Both the position numbers and the translations under genes were made by a program. Of a DNA stretch of 64,000 bases, positions 1 through 20,755 are shown one piece after another; the stretch's first letter is position 1; each line of letters starts with the position of its first letter. Below the pieces are notes generated by a model. The model searched no databases. It saw only the letters and a list, made by a program, of their open reading frames with translations, and was not told where the DNA came from. The stretch comes from Cacajao melanocephalus (taxonomy: Eukaryota > Chordata > Mammalia > Primates > Pitheciidae). The stretch is from NCBI GenBank assembly GCA_963573385.1, contig CAUYLG010059311.1:105277-169276 (forward strand), given 5' to 3'.

Positions 1-351
1 TTTCTAAAGATGTGTTTCATGGCTTATTCCTTATTCACCAAGCTGGGTTCCAGTGTAACTGATGTGAACCTGGATATTGAACTAACAAGAGACAAGTCTA
101 CTTTCATATATTTCATATTTATCAGACTGAGATAAAAATGGAAGTAGAGACACAAAATCTAGAAAAGATATTGTCTTTGACATTAAAGAGCTAAACATCT
201 AGATATTTGGTCAGTCTTCATGAGGAAAAGCCATTGGGACAATTTGAACCTGTTAAGCAATTCCATTCTTAAAAGTTTTTACATATCTAGTTAGAAGTGT
301 TCAAACCAGCATAACATGGCCAAGTCCCATGGTGTATTAGGGACACTATTC

Positions 352-505
352 GAGTAAGAGTCAGAGCACTTGAGTTCTAGTCCTGCTTGTCCAGATAGTT
401 AGCAAGCATGTGACCTCCCAGAGCCTCTTTCTTTACATGTGAAATAAGCACGAGAACTTGCCCTGTTTCTTTGATGGGATAGCTGGGAGACCAAATAAGA
501 ATATC
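352..505 (+). repeat. MIR SINE (sense)
   Basis: The MIR core is visible as a degraded 'tgtgacct...agagcctc.ttctttacatgtgaaat' series. It is old and has no tail. Confidence 0.6.
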
Positions 506-954
506 CAGCTAAAGTAGACACTCTGACACACTTGAGCCCATAACCAAGTTTTACACCTTCTTTCTGGTACTTACTGCTCTCTGAATTATCTGATTTATGG
601 TGGAGACTCTTATATCTGACATGATCAGGTCTAATAGTTGGTCCGTTCATCAATTATATAAAGAAACATTTTTAAAATACCTGCTTTAAACATTTTTAAA
701 ATTTTAAATTTAAAACATTTTTAACTTAAAATATATCAATGTACGTTGCTTTGCTAATCTTTTGATGAAGATTTAAGGCTTTTTCTTAGAGTTTGGATTC
801 TCTGATTGGAGTTCTGCTTCATCTAGCTTGAAAATGGGAAGATGCATCACATATATTTCTCAATGTATTTATGCAGATTGAGAACTTAGACTATGCAAAA
901 CAATCTGAATGGATAATCTTTCTAGATTTTTACATTTTTGAAAACCAATATTTT

Positions 955-1297
<343 letters not shown>

Positions 1298-1615
1298 TCA
1301 ATAATAATTTTTAGCAAATTGATTGATGCTTTTTAAAGCATTCACCTGTTTTCTGTTTGGTTGTCTTTTAAAATACGTATAGCCCTAGAAACTTTCTAAA
1401 TTTTTTTTTCAGCCACTAAAAATTTGTGACTTTGCTATCAGATCACTTTCTTCTATGACAAAAAGACGTGAAGAGATGTGAGAGCTGAGTGGATTAGAAA
1501 GAGGAGAGGTGTGGTTGGCATGAGGCATATTGACAGGGAAGTACCAACGGCAGACTTGCATTGTCACACAATTTTGTCAAGTGCTAATTCTGTTGAATGG
1601 GAAAATCAATAATGG

Positions 1616-1918
1616 TTTTTGTTTTTTGGTTTTTTCTGAGATGGAGTCTCACTCTGTTGCCCAGGCTGGAGTGCAGTGGCGTGGTCTTGGCTTACTGCAA
1701 CCTCTGCCTCTTGAGATCAAGCAATTCTCCTGCCTCACCCTCTGAAGTAGCTACAACTATAGGCATGTGCCACCATGCCCAGCTAATTTTTGAATTTTTA
1801 GTAGAGATGGGGTTTTGCCATGTTGGCCAGGCTGGTCTTGAACTCCTGACCTCGAGCAGTCTGCCCACCTCAGCCTCCCAAAGTGCTGGGATTACAGGCT
1901 GAGCCACCATCCCTGGCC
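1616..1918 (-). repeat. Alu (antisense) in GATM intron
   Basis: T-rich start, gagatggagtctcactctgt, and end at ctggcc. It lies in inverted orientation only 355 bp from the preceding Alu. The short flanking repeat (taatgg) is weak. Confidence 0.95.
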
Positions 1919-2428
1919 AGTAATGGGGCTTTAAGAAAAATAAAGCATATCTGAAAGTATGTTCCTGATAGTAACAGGACAAAATATCTTTTTTCCCCCT
2001 CATAAAATACCTTGAGGTGCTGTTTTCCAGACAATTCCAAGATGCATAGATAGCCATGGTTTTGGCTTAGTATAAGTGCTTTTATTCTCTTATGCTAGTT
2101 TGTGTGTTCTCATTTCATTTCATTGAGGCTCTCTAACGGAAGTGCTATGTCCTGTTTTGTCTGCAAAACATGGTAAAAAAAAAACTGACCAAGAGGATTC
2201 CAAGCCTGTCTGAAGGTAAATGTGCTGTTAGTGGTTGGGCATGAGATCTCAGGCAGAAGGAGCCAAAAGGCCTCAAAATATCAAGATATTTTAGAGTTCT
2301 TCATTCAACAGATATTGAGTATCTCCCCAGAGAGCTCGTGTGCTCAGTACTAGGGATCAGCACTGAACATGACATGGTTGTAGTCTCAATTCCCATACCT
2401 TATACAAAGAGCTGTTCACTGCCTATGA

Positions 2429-9674
<7,246 letters not shown>

Positions 9675-10660
9675 ACAGGCCTGATGGAGCTTGTGGCTGG
9701 CCTCAGATACACCTAAGAAGCTTGGGGCAAGGTTCATTCTCCTGCTTTAAAAAGCGCATGAACTGTAGTGCTTTAAACAATCATCTCCTTAACAGGGGTT
9801 GTAAGCCTGGTTTGTTTTTATTACTTTTCTTTGACATAAAGAAAATAACTTCTGCTAGGTATTACTCTCTACTCCTAAAGTTATTTACTATTTGGCTTCA
9901 AGTATAAAATTTGGTGAATGTGTACCAAGACAAGAATTAGGCACCTGAATAACTTGGGCACTAATAATTAACCATCTACCTCTGTTTTTAATTTTCTTTC
10001 CAAAAGGCAGCTTGAAATGTTGGTTCTAATCTTAATTTTTTCCTCTTCTATAGACTTAAGAATTTTTTTTTTTCCTAAATGAGAGAAAGGCTTAGAATGT
10101 ACACAGATCCTAAATAGAATGAGATAATCTCTTTTTTCTCTAAAGGAGAGAAAGACTTAGAACATACATAGATCCTAAGTAGAACCAGATAATTGTCTCT
10201 TTTTCTAATAAGGAATTTGGGTAATTTTTAATTTTTTGTTTTTTAAAAAATAACCTAGACTATGCAAAACATCAAAGTGAATTTTCCATGAATGTTTTTA
10301 ATATTCTCATCTCAACATTGTGATATATGCTACTAAAAACCTTTTCATATGCATCTTACCTCATTTCAAGTGAATTATTTTAATCTTTTCCTCTCTTTCC
10401 AAAAATTTACAGGCAAGTTTAGTGTAATTGGACTTTGCTATCAGTTCCCATCCTTAAGTTTTGCTATTCAATATCTGATAGATACACTGCATCTTTGGTA
10501 ATCTTAAGATTTGTTTACAAATGTGCAAATTATTTAGAGCATAGACTTTAAAAGCATTTAAAAAAAACTAATGGAGGTAAAACCTATATGCGATGCGAAA
10601 TAATTTTAGTGTTGATATTGTATGTGTATTTTTATTCTAATAAACTTTTGTGTTCCAGAT
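9675..10660 (+). other. GATM: GATM 3' untranslated region
   Basis: About 990 bp follow the stop codon without intron or Alu. The stretch is AT-rich, has several T runs, and carries a local imperfect duplication (gagagaaaggcttagaa near 10,081 and gagagaaagacttagaa near 10,146). It ends with a canonical poly(A) signal. The exact cleavage base is inferred from signal spacing. Confidence 0.88.
10639..10644 (+). terminator. GATM: GATM polyadenylation signal AATAAA
   Basis: AATAAA within ttctaataaacttttgtg lies 965 bp after the stop codon and is followed by a GT-rich stretch. Cleavage is expected about 15-20 bp further on. Confidence 0.88.
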
Positions 10661-11346
10661 TGAATTTGGCATTGGTCTAGTCATTTTAGTATAAGTAAAT
10701 TATAGAACTGTGACTCTTGGGACAGAATTCTAATTCTCTAAAATAATCAACACATTCATCACAAAAGTAAACCTAATACATTCAGAAATGCTTAGCAAAG
10801 TCAGATTTTAGTTTGTTTATTAGTTAATTCACTCATTCAAAAATACCTGAATATCTTCTGAGTATAAGGGAGAAATCCTAGGCCCTGGAAAGGAAAACTC
10901 TCTGTTCTTAAGTTGCAGAATGTTTCTTTTTCCGTGAAAAATCTGCATAGAATATGTACTTTGAAATGAGTCACAGGTTTCAACCATACCCTTACTAATG
11001 CCTTTAACTCCTTTGCATCCTGGTGTCCTTTTACGTCCATTACAGAAACACCTGTTAGTCCTACACATGGACTGAATCCTGCTTGAGAAATCTATCCAGT
11101 TGTGTGGATTGGTGCACATTAGGGAATATATTCACAGGCCTAAATACTACCCAGCATTTCTGTTACACAGCCCTCTGCGTCCTCCTCAGTAGCTATTCCA
11201 AACCTTCACTATATTTTCTCAGCTGATCATATTGCTGCATTTTTCAGAGGAAATAGAGACCATCAGGCATTAGTTCCTTCAGTTTATAATCCCCTGTAGA
11301 TTTATACACATTTGCATATTCTGGTTAGGTTTCTCCTTTCCTTTAT
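10661..11346. other. Intergenic sequence downstream of GATM, nothing recognised
   Basis: Single-copy-looking sequence. Two overlapping minus-strand frames near 10,830-11,119 show no family features. Confidence 0.5.
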
Positions 11347-12134
11347 AGTAAATAGTTCTGCCTTATCCTCAGGGTATATGTTCCAAGACCCCAAGTGAAT
11401 GCCTGAAACCACGGGTAGTACCAAACCCTATATATATACTGTGCCTTTTCTTATACACACAGACCTATGATAAATTTTAACTAAGATTAAGTTAATCTGG
11501 TGCGACACATTGCTGTCAGAACACATTTTCTGTTCATGTCTTACAAACAAAAATGTAATGCCTTTTCCTTCTTAACTAAGCACTTACCAACACACTGTGG
11601 CCATGACTTTTGCCATGTGTAGTGCGACAGCAAACCTAGCATGAATTTCTCCTTTATCACAACTTCACAGATAGGAGATTCATTCTTACCATGGATCTCA
11701 GCAACCTCAACATACAACTTTTTTCTTTTCTTGTTGAGAACTTTCACCTTTTCACTTAAAGAAAGCCACTTTGGCTTTCCTTTGGTATGTCCAAATTGCC
11801 AGCATCAAGACTTACATTTGGGGTCATTTTTAAGTAAAATAAGGTTACTTGAATGCAAGGACTGTGATCTGCTAACGAGATGGCTACGAAATGACTGACT
11901 GAAGGGCAGGTGATATATACAGTGCCATATGCTGGATGGGGGAGGATTCACGTCCCAGGTGGTGGGAATGGAGTGGGCCAGTGCAAGATTTCATCACGCA
12001 GCTCAGAACAGCATGCAATTTAAAACTTACAAATTATTTATTTCTGGAATTTTCCATTTAATATTTTTGGACCATGGTTGACCACTGGTAACTGAAACTG
12101 CAGAAAGTGAAACTTTGGACGAAGGGACTACTAT
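11347..12134 (-). mobile_element. Tigger (pogo/Tc-mariner) DNA transposon, internally deleted
   Basis: TA-bounded ends read tagttctgccttatcctcag and tttggacgaagggactactaTA. The minus strand keeps the transposase N-terminal DNA-binding segment in pieces (11,541-11,760: KKRKKLYVEVAEIHGKNESP, then GKCLVKKEKALHF). This is typical of Tigger/jerky-like helix-turn-helix regions. The catalytic DDE part is absent, so it is a dead deletion derivative. Confidence 0.82.
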
Positions 12135-12982
12135 ACTACCTAAGCTGCCGAGAGAATAATCAGGCCTTCATCTCATTGCATGCATTTGCTTCTCAACCCT
12201 GTGTGAAGGGTCACTTCTCTCCCTGCTATAGAAAAAGAGGTGAACTTTCTGAGCAAGTCTAATCCACACAACTGTCCTTTGATTCTAATCTTTCTCATTT
12301 TTCAGAATTTGCTACAGCAGTTATCATTTTTCTTGTAACTCCAGCACCACCACTGCTCTGTGTATGAAGGAGTTTTCCCCCTACAAGTCATGCTCAAAAC
12401 AGTCCACAGTTTAGTCTCCATCCCTGATCCATGACCAAGGCCTTATCATGACAAAATGATCACTCCTAGTCTGAGAGCTACCATTTGTCTTACAATATCA
12501 TAGAATCAAATAGATAATCAACATGTATATACAGATTCCACACATTTTTAATAACCAGTTGATTTGGACTTACACAGATAGCTGAACCAATCAAAAATTC
12601 TGGCATAAGCTTTCTCATATATTTGAACTAACTTTACAATTCATTTGCTTACCTGATCTGTAGCAGTGTGTACTTTGTAGTATGTATCCGTTTAGTGATT
12701 ACAAACTATAATTATTGTTGCTGAAGTCAAAATATGCTTCAGGCCAATCCTGCGCCATAGGGATAATATTCTGAAGGGAATGTAGTTGAATCTCCCAATA
12801 CATTTGATTGTGAATATCAGTATTATAAGTTTTATTAGCTTCTACAATATTATTTTTACCTAATTTCCTAACAGAGACCCACCTTTAACCCCCCTCGTGT
12901 TAAACTGCAAGACACAGTTCTATAACTTTGTGAATGAGCCCTTTAATGCTTTGTTACTCATTTTTAAAACTAGATATTTTAA
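12135..12982. other. Intergenic sequence, nothing recognised
   Basis: AT-rich, with no open frame, RNA gene or clear repeat that I can name. Confidence 0.5.
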
Positions 12983-13262
<280 letters not shown>

Positions 13263-13862
13263 ACGTGGTCCTATTCCTTCCAATTTTCTATTAACCTATT
13301 ACTTTGAGAGTGAAAAGTAATCTGATAAGCTTATTGGATGTGACGTTTCAGCCCCTAATCCTGTGAAAGTCTTACAGTTAATCATAAATGGCATCATAAA
13401 GGAGAAAACCTTTATGGGATTTTATAGGAAGTTAGAGGGACCCACAACTTTTCAAACTGCCAGGGTGTACAAATGCCAAGGCAGATACCAAGGCTGGAAG
13501 TAGTGTGAGGTCAGTGACGTACTCACCATGTTCACAAAATTTAGGGGGACCAAAAAATTCTCAGTAATCCAGATAAGTATTATTCCAGATAAGTATTAAA
13601 GATGATACCTGATTGCTGGCATTCCCAAGAGCCTGAAAAAAGCAAGCAAAATTCTTTTTTGAAAAACTGTAATATCCATCTAGGCTTCAAATTATTTCTG
13701 ACAATAAAATCTCAAATACAGAGTCCCCTACATAACCAAATACAGACAGATGCAGGAGGAGAAAACACCCCTCTAGCAAAACAACATTAAAAAGACACAT
13801 CCACAGGGACTCCAGATACCAGATTACCACACATAGACTATAAAGCACCATCCCACAGAGAA
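13263..13862. other. Intergenic sequence, possibly old L1 material
   Basis: No gene seen. A local duplication (ccagataagtatt at 13,569 and 13,585) is the only structure. Confidence 0.4.
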
Positions 13863-14284
13863 ACCCCATATCCATTAGTAGTCACTCCATTTCTTCCCCA
13901 ATCATTACCCTCAAGTCCTAGGCAACTACTAACCTACTCTCTGTCTCTGTCATTTTGTCTATTCTGGACATGTCCTGTAAATGGAATCATTCAATACGTG
14001 GTCTTTTGTGATGAGCTTCTATCACTTAGCAAAATATTTTCAAGTTTCATTCCTTTTGTAGCTTGTATCAGTACCTCATGTATTCTTATGGCCAAATGAA
14101 ATTCCACTGTATGGATATACACATTTTATTTACCTATTCATCAGCTGCCAAATATTTAGGTTATTTCCACTTTGGGGCTGCCAAGAACACTTACATACAA
14201 GTTTCTGTGTGGGCATATATTTTCACTTTTCTTGGGGTATATACCTAGGAGTGGAATTTCTGGGTCATGTGGTAACTCTATGAC
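13863..14284 (-). repeat. L1 fragment (antisense, old L1M-type)
   Basis: Reads like the complement of L1 ORF2 3' sequence: attccactgtatggatatac, tattcatcagctg, ttgggt..tatacctaggagtgg. Truncated on both sides and strongly diverged. Confidence 0.75.
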
Positions 14285-14622
14285 TTACAGAAAAATGTTA
14301 TAATAAAAAAGTAATAAGAATAAATATAAGACCACTATTATACCCAATCAGTGTATGATTTGTATGATTCATTTGTATAATTATTTGTAAAATTGTTGTA
14401 TGATTTTTAAAAGGCAATGAAAATGATCTAAAGGATGAAGTGGCTCCATGTGAAGACAGACTAAAAAGATGAGAATTCAGTCTAGCAGGAGGAAAGTTGA
14501 AGTTACAAAATCCAAATTATTGAAATAGCAATATAATATCTTGACCAATCAGTTAACTTCTGATTTAACAACTTTCAGTACACCTCAGTAAGGGAATATG
14601 ACCTTGATTAAAAAAAAAAAAA

Positions 14623-14918
<296 letters not shown>

Positions 14919-15305
14919 TTCAAGAACTAAATAACAAAGCTACATGGGAACCTACTATATGCTGGTCATCATGCTGGTGGCTTTAAAACATAATTTATCT
15001 CATTTGACTTTTCTAAGAAACATCAAGATAGGTATTCTTTTCCTTATTAAAAAAGAAAGAAGAAATGGAGATTAAGTGCTCATGTTCAAGTTGCACCTAT
15101 TTTAACCAAAAATCTTCTCTTAAATCACATCATTTCTTTCCTTCTTTTTAGAGCCATATTTTGAAAAAAGGTTGCTTGTACTTTCCATATTTGTTCTCTC
15201 ACCTTCCATTCACTACTCAATCCACTTATATCTGCAGTTTTTCTCCCATTGTCCATCTGCTTCTTCTGAGCTCAACAAAGAAATGAGAGTTGCAGTGGCT
15301 GGTTT

Positions 15306-15594
15306 TGTTTTTTTGAGAGGGAGTGTCACTCTTGTAGCCCAGGCTGGAGTACAGTGGCGCAATCTCAGCTCACTGCCACCTCTGTCGCCCCGGGGTTCAA
15401 GCAATTCTGCTGCCTCAGCCTCCTGAGTAGCTGGGATTACAGGTACATGCCACCATGCCTGGCTGATTTTTTGCATTTTTAATGGAGATTGGTTTTCACC
15501 ATGTTGGTCAGGCAAACTCCTGATCTCAGGTGATCTGCCCCCCTTTAGCCTCCCAAAATGCTGGGATTACAGGCGTGAGCCACAGTGCCCAGCC
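15306..15594 (-). repeat. Alu (antisense)
   Basis: gagagggagtgtcactcttg start. TSD cagtggctg...tttt on both sides. A small deletion removes part of the right arm near 15,510 (gtcaggcaaactcc). Confidence 0.94.
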
Positions 15595-17121
15595 CAGTGG
15601 CTGTTTTCTAGGCTTTATCTTGAAACAATCTTCCATTCACCAAATTATGGCCTGCAGGCCAAATCTGGACTGCCATCTGTTTTTAACAGGTCCTTTAAGC
15701 TAAATTTTTTTTTTTGCTTTTTTACATATTCTAATCGTTGAAACAAATTAAAAGAAAAATAACATTTCATAATGGATGAAAATGACATGAAGTTCAAATT
15801 TCAGTGTCCATGAATAATGTTTGTTTGGAACACGGCCACATTTATTCATTTGCATATTGTCCATGGCTGCTTTTGTGCTCCAATGGCAGATTGAGTAGCT
15901 GTGATAGAGACACTATAGGGTGCTATCACTGCTTCGCAACGTGGCTTGGCATGCCACAAATCACAGTGACACAGTTATCACTTGACAGCGTTTCAAGTGT
16001 CTCATGTGTCACTGTACCTATGGTATTTTATTTTGTTATTACCGGTCTATATGCATCATGTACAAAACAGGGAAAGAAAAGTAAATGTCACTGTCATACT
16101 TCTAAGGCACAGTGGAGTGTGGATTATTCTGATTAAATTAGATGGCAAAACATTGTGTTTATTATGCAATGACATTATAGCTGTGCTGAAAGAACACAAT
16201 TCATGTTGACATTACCAGAAGTACTCATCACAAGATTTCCAACTCACAGCAAAGCAATAATCAGAAAAAAATGGAAAATTTAAAATGAAGTATCTCATTA
16301 CAGTAGAATGTCTTCACAAAAATAAAAAATGAAAAGTCTTCCACCTTTTTGTAGATAAGAAACCTAACTGGCTCATTTGTTAGCTAATCAAGGAAAGCCA
16401 TCTACTAATGGCTAGTTAATTAAATTACGTTTGGTTGCTGAAGAAATGTGTCCAACAAACTGCTTAAAATTAGTATTAGCCTTTGGCATGCAGCGTTGCT
16501 CTCTGAACTGAGGACAATGGGAGCAAAAATAGTCAACGCAAATGATGTGGAGTGGTTTTCCTTGGGTCTTGGTGAATCAACACAGGTTACTGATTCTGCT
16601 CAGTTGTGGATTGTTCAAGGAATCAGTACTGAGTCTTAAGTGGGAACTGAAGAATTGTGTGAATATCCTGACTTGCCCTCCCACCCAGCAGTCAATGGTT
16701 CAGCAATGGTAAGATTTTATTGCAATCTTTTGAGCTTGGGACTGGGATTGAAGGTTTTTTCAAATAGAAGAACTGCCCACAACCACTGTTAATTACTTTG
16801 GAATTAGCTTTTGCTACAGACTTGATAATGTTTCTTTATAAATTCAACCTAAAATTATGAGGAAAAACAGTGTTTATATTCCACACTTATAGTAAAGTCA
16901 TTTAGATGACTCATGTCTCGATCACAAGTGATATCAAATTACTTTATGTACTTCCCATGTCAAAACTGAAAACAAAAAGCAAGATCTCCATTCTCCATTT
17001 GCAACAGATACATTTTCTGAGTTCAAATGACCATTCCAGCAGTGTTCTTCTGAACTCAATGCAAGAACAAAGGAAATTTCAAAGTACATTTAAATGTGCG
17101 GTTTAGGAAAGGGATTTATTG

Positions 17122-17228
17122 GTGCTTGCTTTGGCAGCACATGTACTAAAATTGGAAAGATACAGAGAAGATTAGCATGGCTTCTGTGCAAGGATGACAT
17201 GCAAATTCATGAACGCTTCCATATTTTT
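17122..17228 (+). pseudogene. RNU6P: U6 snRNA pseudogene
   Basis: Near full-length U6: it starts gtgcttgctttggcagcaca, has gaagattagcatggc and gcaaggatgacatgcaaatt, and ends ttccatattttt. Several C-to-T type changes and an altered 3' stem (gaacgcttcc) argue against function, and no upstream PSE/TATA arrangement is evident. The tail beyond is A/T-rich, and a sense Alu follows at 17,287. A 14-bp near repeat (aagggatttattgg 17,109-17,122; aagtgatttattgg 17,583-17,596) brackets U6 and Alu together. Confidence 0.93.
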
Positions 17229-17286
17229 AATTGTAAAAATTTTAAATAATTAAAAAATTGTTTTAAAATTTAAAAAAGAAAGTATA

Positions 17287-17580
17287 GGCTAGGTGTGATG
17301 GCTCACACCTGTAATCCCAGCACTTTGGGAGCCAGCAGCGAGAAGATCACAAGGTCAGGAGTTCAAGACCAGCCTATCCAATACGGTGAAACCTGTCCCT
17401 ACTAAAAAAAATACTAAAATTAGCTGGGAGTAGTAGCACGTGCCTGTAGTCCCTACTTAGGAGGCTGAGGCGGGAGAATTGCTGGAACCTGGGAGGCAGA
17501 GGTTGCAGCGAGCCAAGATGGCGCCACTGCACTATACCCAGGGCAACAGAGCGAGACTCTGTCTCAAAAAAAAAAAAAAA
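17287..17580 (+). repeat. Alu (sense) downstream of U6 pseudogene
   Basis: ggctaggtgtgatggctcac start and 17-A tail. It shares the outer flanking repeat with the U6 copy, so it is either part of a chimeric insert or a later hit in the U6 tail. Confidence 0.95.
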
Positions 17581-18639
17581 GGAAGTGATTTATTGGCAAC
17601 GACATGCTAAAAACCAACTATCAAAAGAAGAATCTAATAGAATTCTATAAATACCTTTCCAAGCAATGAATATGTTCAGTTTAAATTATATGTCCCTGAA
17701 TTGATATCAGCATTTGGCAGTACATGTCTGTGTGAAAAGGCATTTCAAATATAGAAAGATGTAACAACCTCACCACATTAATAGATGAACATTTGCAATT
17801 TATTTTGGTAATAAGGAACACTAACTATGAACACCAATCAAGCAAAAATATTATTCCCCCAAAAGAAAATTTCATTTTTCTCACTAGTAGAACTATACTA
17901 TAAAAAAATGTTGTTCTCAATTTTTATTATATTTTGAATTTTGTCAATAAAAGCTTAATGGCTTTTTTTCCCTCTCTTAGTTGAGATATTGCCCACCACC
18001 TGCAGAAGTCTGGCCTGCAGACCCTGACTCAAAACAAGGGATGAATGAATGCACTCTCACACCATTACAGTGATACAAGTGGGCTAGGGATGGCCGTTGG
18101 CTGTTTTCAGATAGCAAAATGCAACCAATCCACCAAGTGTGGATGAATCAATCCACACTTTTATTCCGTAGATGTTACAACAGAGGTTCTAAGTTAACAT
18201 GCTTGTGGATAATTTGTTAATTAATTATGGTTTTACAACTGATAAAAGCTTTAGGTTCTGGGGCCCAGAGTAAATACTATTAACAGGTAAATCCCCTTTG
18301 ATCTTCCCCATCCAGCACAAAATTTACATGAGTAAACAGAGTGGAGACAAAGGGATGTGCGGTAAGCAGACTTAAACTTGGAAGGCCTTTAATGGTCTCT
18401 CTTTCTCATGCTAATGTTAATGAGGCAGCTGCCTTCAGCACGCCTCAATAAAACCTTTTGGCCTTCCAAAAGGTTTGAGATTGCAATCTATAACTTTTCC
18501 TAATAGTTAATATCTTGCCAGCCACTCCAAGTGAATATCAATACTTTGTTATATAAGTACCCACATAATATTTTGATTTTGATTCTTGGCTGCAAAGCCT
18601 AACATATTTATTTTCTGATCTTTTACAGGATAAGTTTAC

Positions 18640-19420
18640 CAAGCCCTGGAGTCTAAAGAACTCTAAAGTCTTAGGCTTCCTTAGGGCTCTGTTCAAGGCC
18701 CCATTTCTTTCCCATTCTTCACTAGATCCTTCCCATTCTTCACTAGATCCTTCCCTTATTTTACTATCTATGATTTCATTATGAGCTATAGGAAATCTGC
18801 CAAATGTACACCTTCAGCTTAGAATGAATTAATCACCAACCTACTTATGTCTTTCATCCTCACTGCCTCCATCCTAGTCCAACCTACTATTATTTCTAGC
18901 CTGAACCATTGCCACAGCTTCCTCAATCCTCAGCAGCCAGACTGACCTCTCAGTATGGAAATCTGGTCCCCTCTTCTCTCCATCTCTGCAAGTCTTTCAG
19001 TGGAATTCTCATTTTTCTCTGAAACAAAGTCCCAAATCCTTACAATGGACTACACGGGCCCACATAGCCATGTACCTGCCCACCTCCAGCCTGTCTCATG
19101 CTACTTTCCCCGGCTTCCCTCCACTCTGGCTACCCCAGAGCCATGCACTCTTCTGCCCCAGGGATTTTGCACGTTTCCCCCTTTGTCGAAATGCCTCTAA
19201 TCTTCCCTATCTTCATCTCTCTTCTCCCACTTTTTGCTTGGCTAGCTCTGATAAATGTGCTTCTCAGACATTCACGTCTCCCTAGAACTCTACTCCTCTG
19301 GTTTAAATGGACTCTCCATACAGTTGAAGAACCTTTACTAACACTTGGAATCTTATGCTTTTAACTGCTGTTATTTGTTTTGAAAATATCCAATTGTATT
19401 AATGGTGTTTTTTATTTTCT
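18640..19420 (+). repeat. L2 LINE segment (sense)
   Basis: Long C/T-rich sequence with diverged L2 ORF2 3' phrases: catcctagtccaacctacta, cttacaatggactacacggg, ccccagggattttgcacgtt. A 21-bp direct duplication (ttcccattcttcactagatc) sits near 18,710. No intact reading frame. Confidence 0.78.
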
Positions 19421-19436
19421 GTATTTCATGATGTTT

Positions 19437-19925
19437 TGACATCTTGCTGGCCAGAGAAAGACTGCCCCTTCCAGAGCTTGCTAATTCTTAGAAATAGCAA
19501 AGGGCTTGGCTAGGAGCACGTTTTTCATATACAAACCAACCAATCCCAAGTTCATAGCCCCGCCATCTCCTTATCTATCTCTTAGACACCAAACCAATAT
19601 TTCCCCTGCTCTAAACCATCCCAGGACAACATACCAGGCAACTGCAGACCACCCTATAGCCCAGAGCTGGTCAGAATTATTCAAATTAGCCAATCCCAAG
19701 CTGCTTACTCTGCTCTGCCCTTGCCTTTCCCAAGGAAACCTCAACAAAGACTCATGTCTAAACTTTCCCCGTCTCCTGTCTTCCGCCACATGACCAAAAC
19801 TTGACAATTCCCTTGTGGATCTGTGTGGTATGTGGTGACCCCTCTCTGGGGCCTGTGAGTATAATAAACTTCCATTCAAGCCTTGCTCTCATTTCCTCCT
19901 GTGGTCACAATCCACTTTGCCATGC
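19437..19925 (+). repeat. Solo LTR (retroviral-type), family uncertain
   Basis: LTR-like organisation: a C-rich U3 with two ccaatcccaag repeats, gtgacccctctctggggcct, and an aataaa signal in gtataataaacttccattc near 19,862, followed by a short U5-like end. I cannot assign the family without a library search. Confidence 0.55.
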
Positions 19926-19970
19926 CATATTCAAATTTTCATTTTTAATATATCAACCCGGAATAACCAC

Positions 19971-20525
19971 CACATAATTTGGGTTCCTTTTGGTTGCGCA
20001 TAATGGAAATCCTACTTAAAGTAGCTTAACCAAGAAAACTTATTGCACACAATAGGAAGTTTAGTGGTAAGGAAATTCAACTACCTTATGACCAAGTTTT
20101 TTTCCATCTTTCCATTCTGCCTCCCTGTTGTTGGCTTATCCTTAGGCTGACAGCAAGATGAAAGCACCAGTTCCTGGGATCATATCCTAGTGTTATTTTT
20201 TTCTGTGTAGCTCTTTTGTAGAAGCAGAAACTTTCCCTAGAATCTCCTTAGCAGGACTCCTAGCATGTTTTGTTAGCCACTTGGGTTACCTCCCCATTCC
20301 TGGGCAGTCACTGGCATTTAGGATGGGATTTATCAGAACTACCTTTGGAACTGGGAGAGTGGCAGTCATTTGGTGCACATTGTTGCATGAAAGAGAGATG
20401 AAGAAAATCAGATTCTTTTGGAAAGGAGAAGGGACAATGGATGCTGGGAAGGAAATGAACTTGTCCACTACAACCCTCAGCAAGAACTTACTCTCTGCCT
20501 GAACAGATAATCATTGCTGGAGAAA
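19971..20525. repeat. Probable old dispersed repeat, not named
   Basis: Reads like an old mammalian interspersed repeat (gtagcttaaccaagaaaact, gttggcttatccttaggctg, gacaatggatgctgggaagg), but I cannot assign the family with confidence. No coding signal. Confidence 0.4.
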
Positions 20526-20629
20526 GTCATAAAATTGTCCTGATTTTCTTCTCTATTGCCTCTTCTGATTCTTTGTACACCGAAATTGATTTCTTTCATT
20601 TTACGTTCTTCCAGAAAATATTTAAACAT

Positions 20630-20755
20630 GTAATGTGTACCAGAACCACCTGGAAGGCTTGCTAAAATGCAGATTCTTGTGTCCTACACCCAGAGGTGCT
20701 GATTTAGTAGGTGGTCTCAGACCATTTTAAAAGAAGTGCTGACAAAAAAGTTACC
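20630..20755 (+). repeat. MER5-type hAT fragment
   Basis: accagaaccacctggaaggc, aaaatgcagattcttgtgtc, acccagaggtgctgatttag are characteristic of MER5A-like elements. Truncated. Confidence 0.65.

Larger units (their letters stand above)
15637..18028 (+). mobile_element. hAT (Charlie-type) DNA transposon with transposase remnants
   Basis: The left end reads ttatggcctgcaggccaaat and the right end agtctggcctgcagaccctg, the inverted termini of a mammalian hAT family. Between them, broken frames keep transposase landmarks in order: a BED-type zinc-finger piece near 16,120-16,200 (DGKTLCLLCNDIIAVLKEHN); the segment VEWFSLGLGESTQVTDSAQL at 16,540-16,605, which corresponds to the catalytic-domain motif usually read as SLALDEST; and a C-terminal dimerisation piece near 17,705-17,750 (AFGSTCLCEKAF). 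Many stops make it inactive. A U6 pseudogene and an Alu interrupt it at 17,122-17,580. Confidence 0.85.

Noticed and set aside
1597..1902. 101-codon ORF in the GATM intron, and the overlapping minus-strand 121-codon ORF
   Set aside because: Both are read through the same Alu in opposite strands.
17122..17228. Functional U6 snRNA gene
   Set aside because: Multiple substitutions, a flanking L1-type repeat and lack of an evident upstream snRNA promoter favour a pseudogene.
18955..19364. Three overlapping + strand ORFs
   Set aside because: Same explanation: diverged L2 sequence read in three frames.
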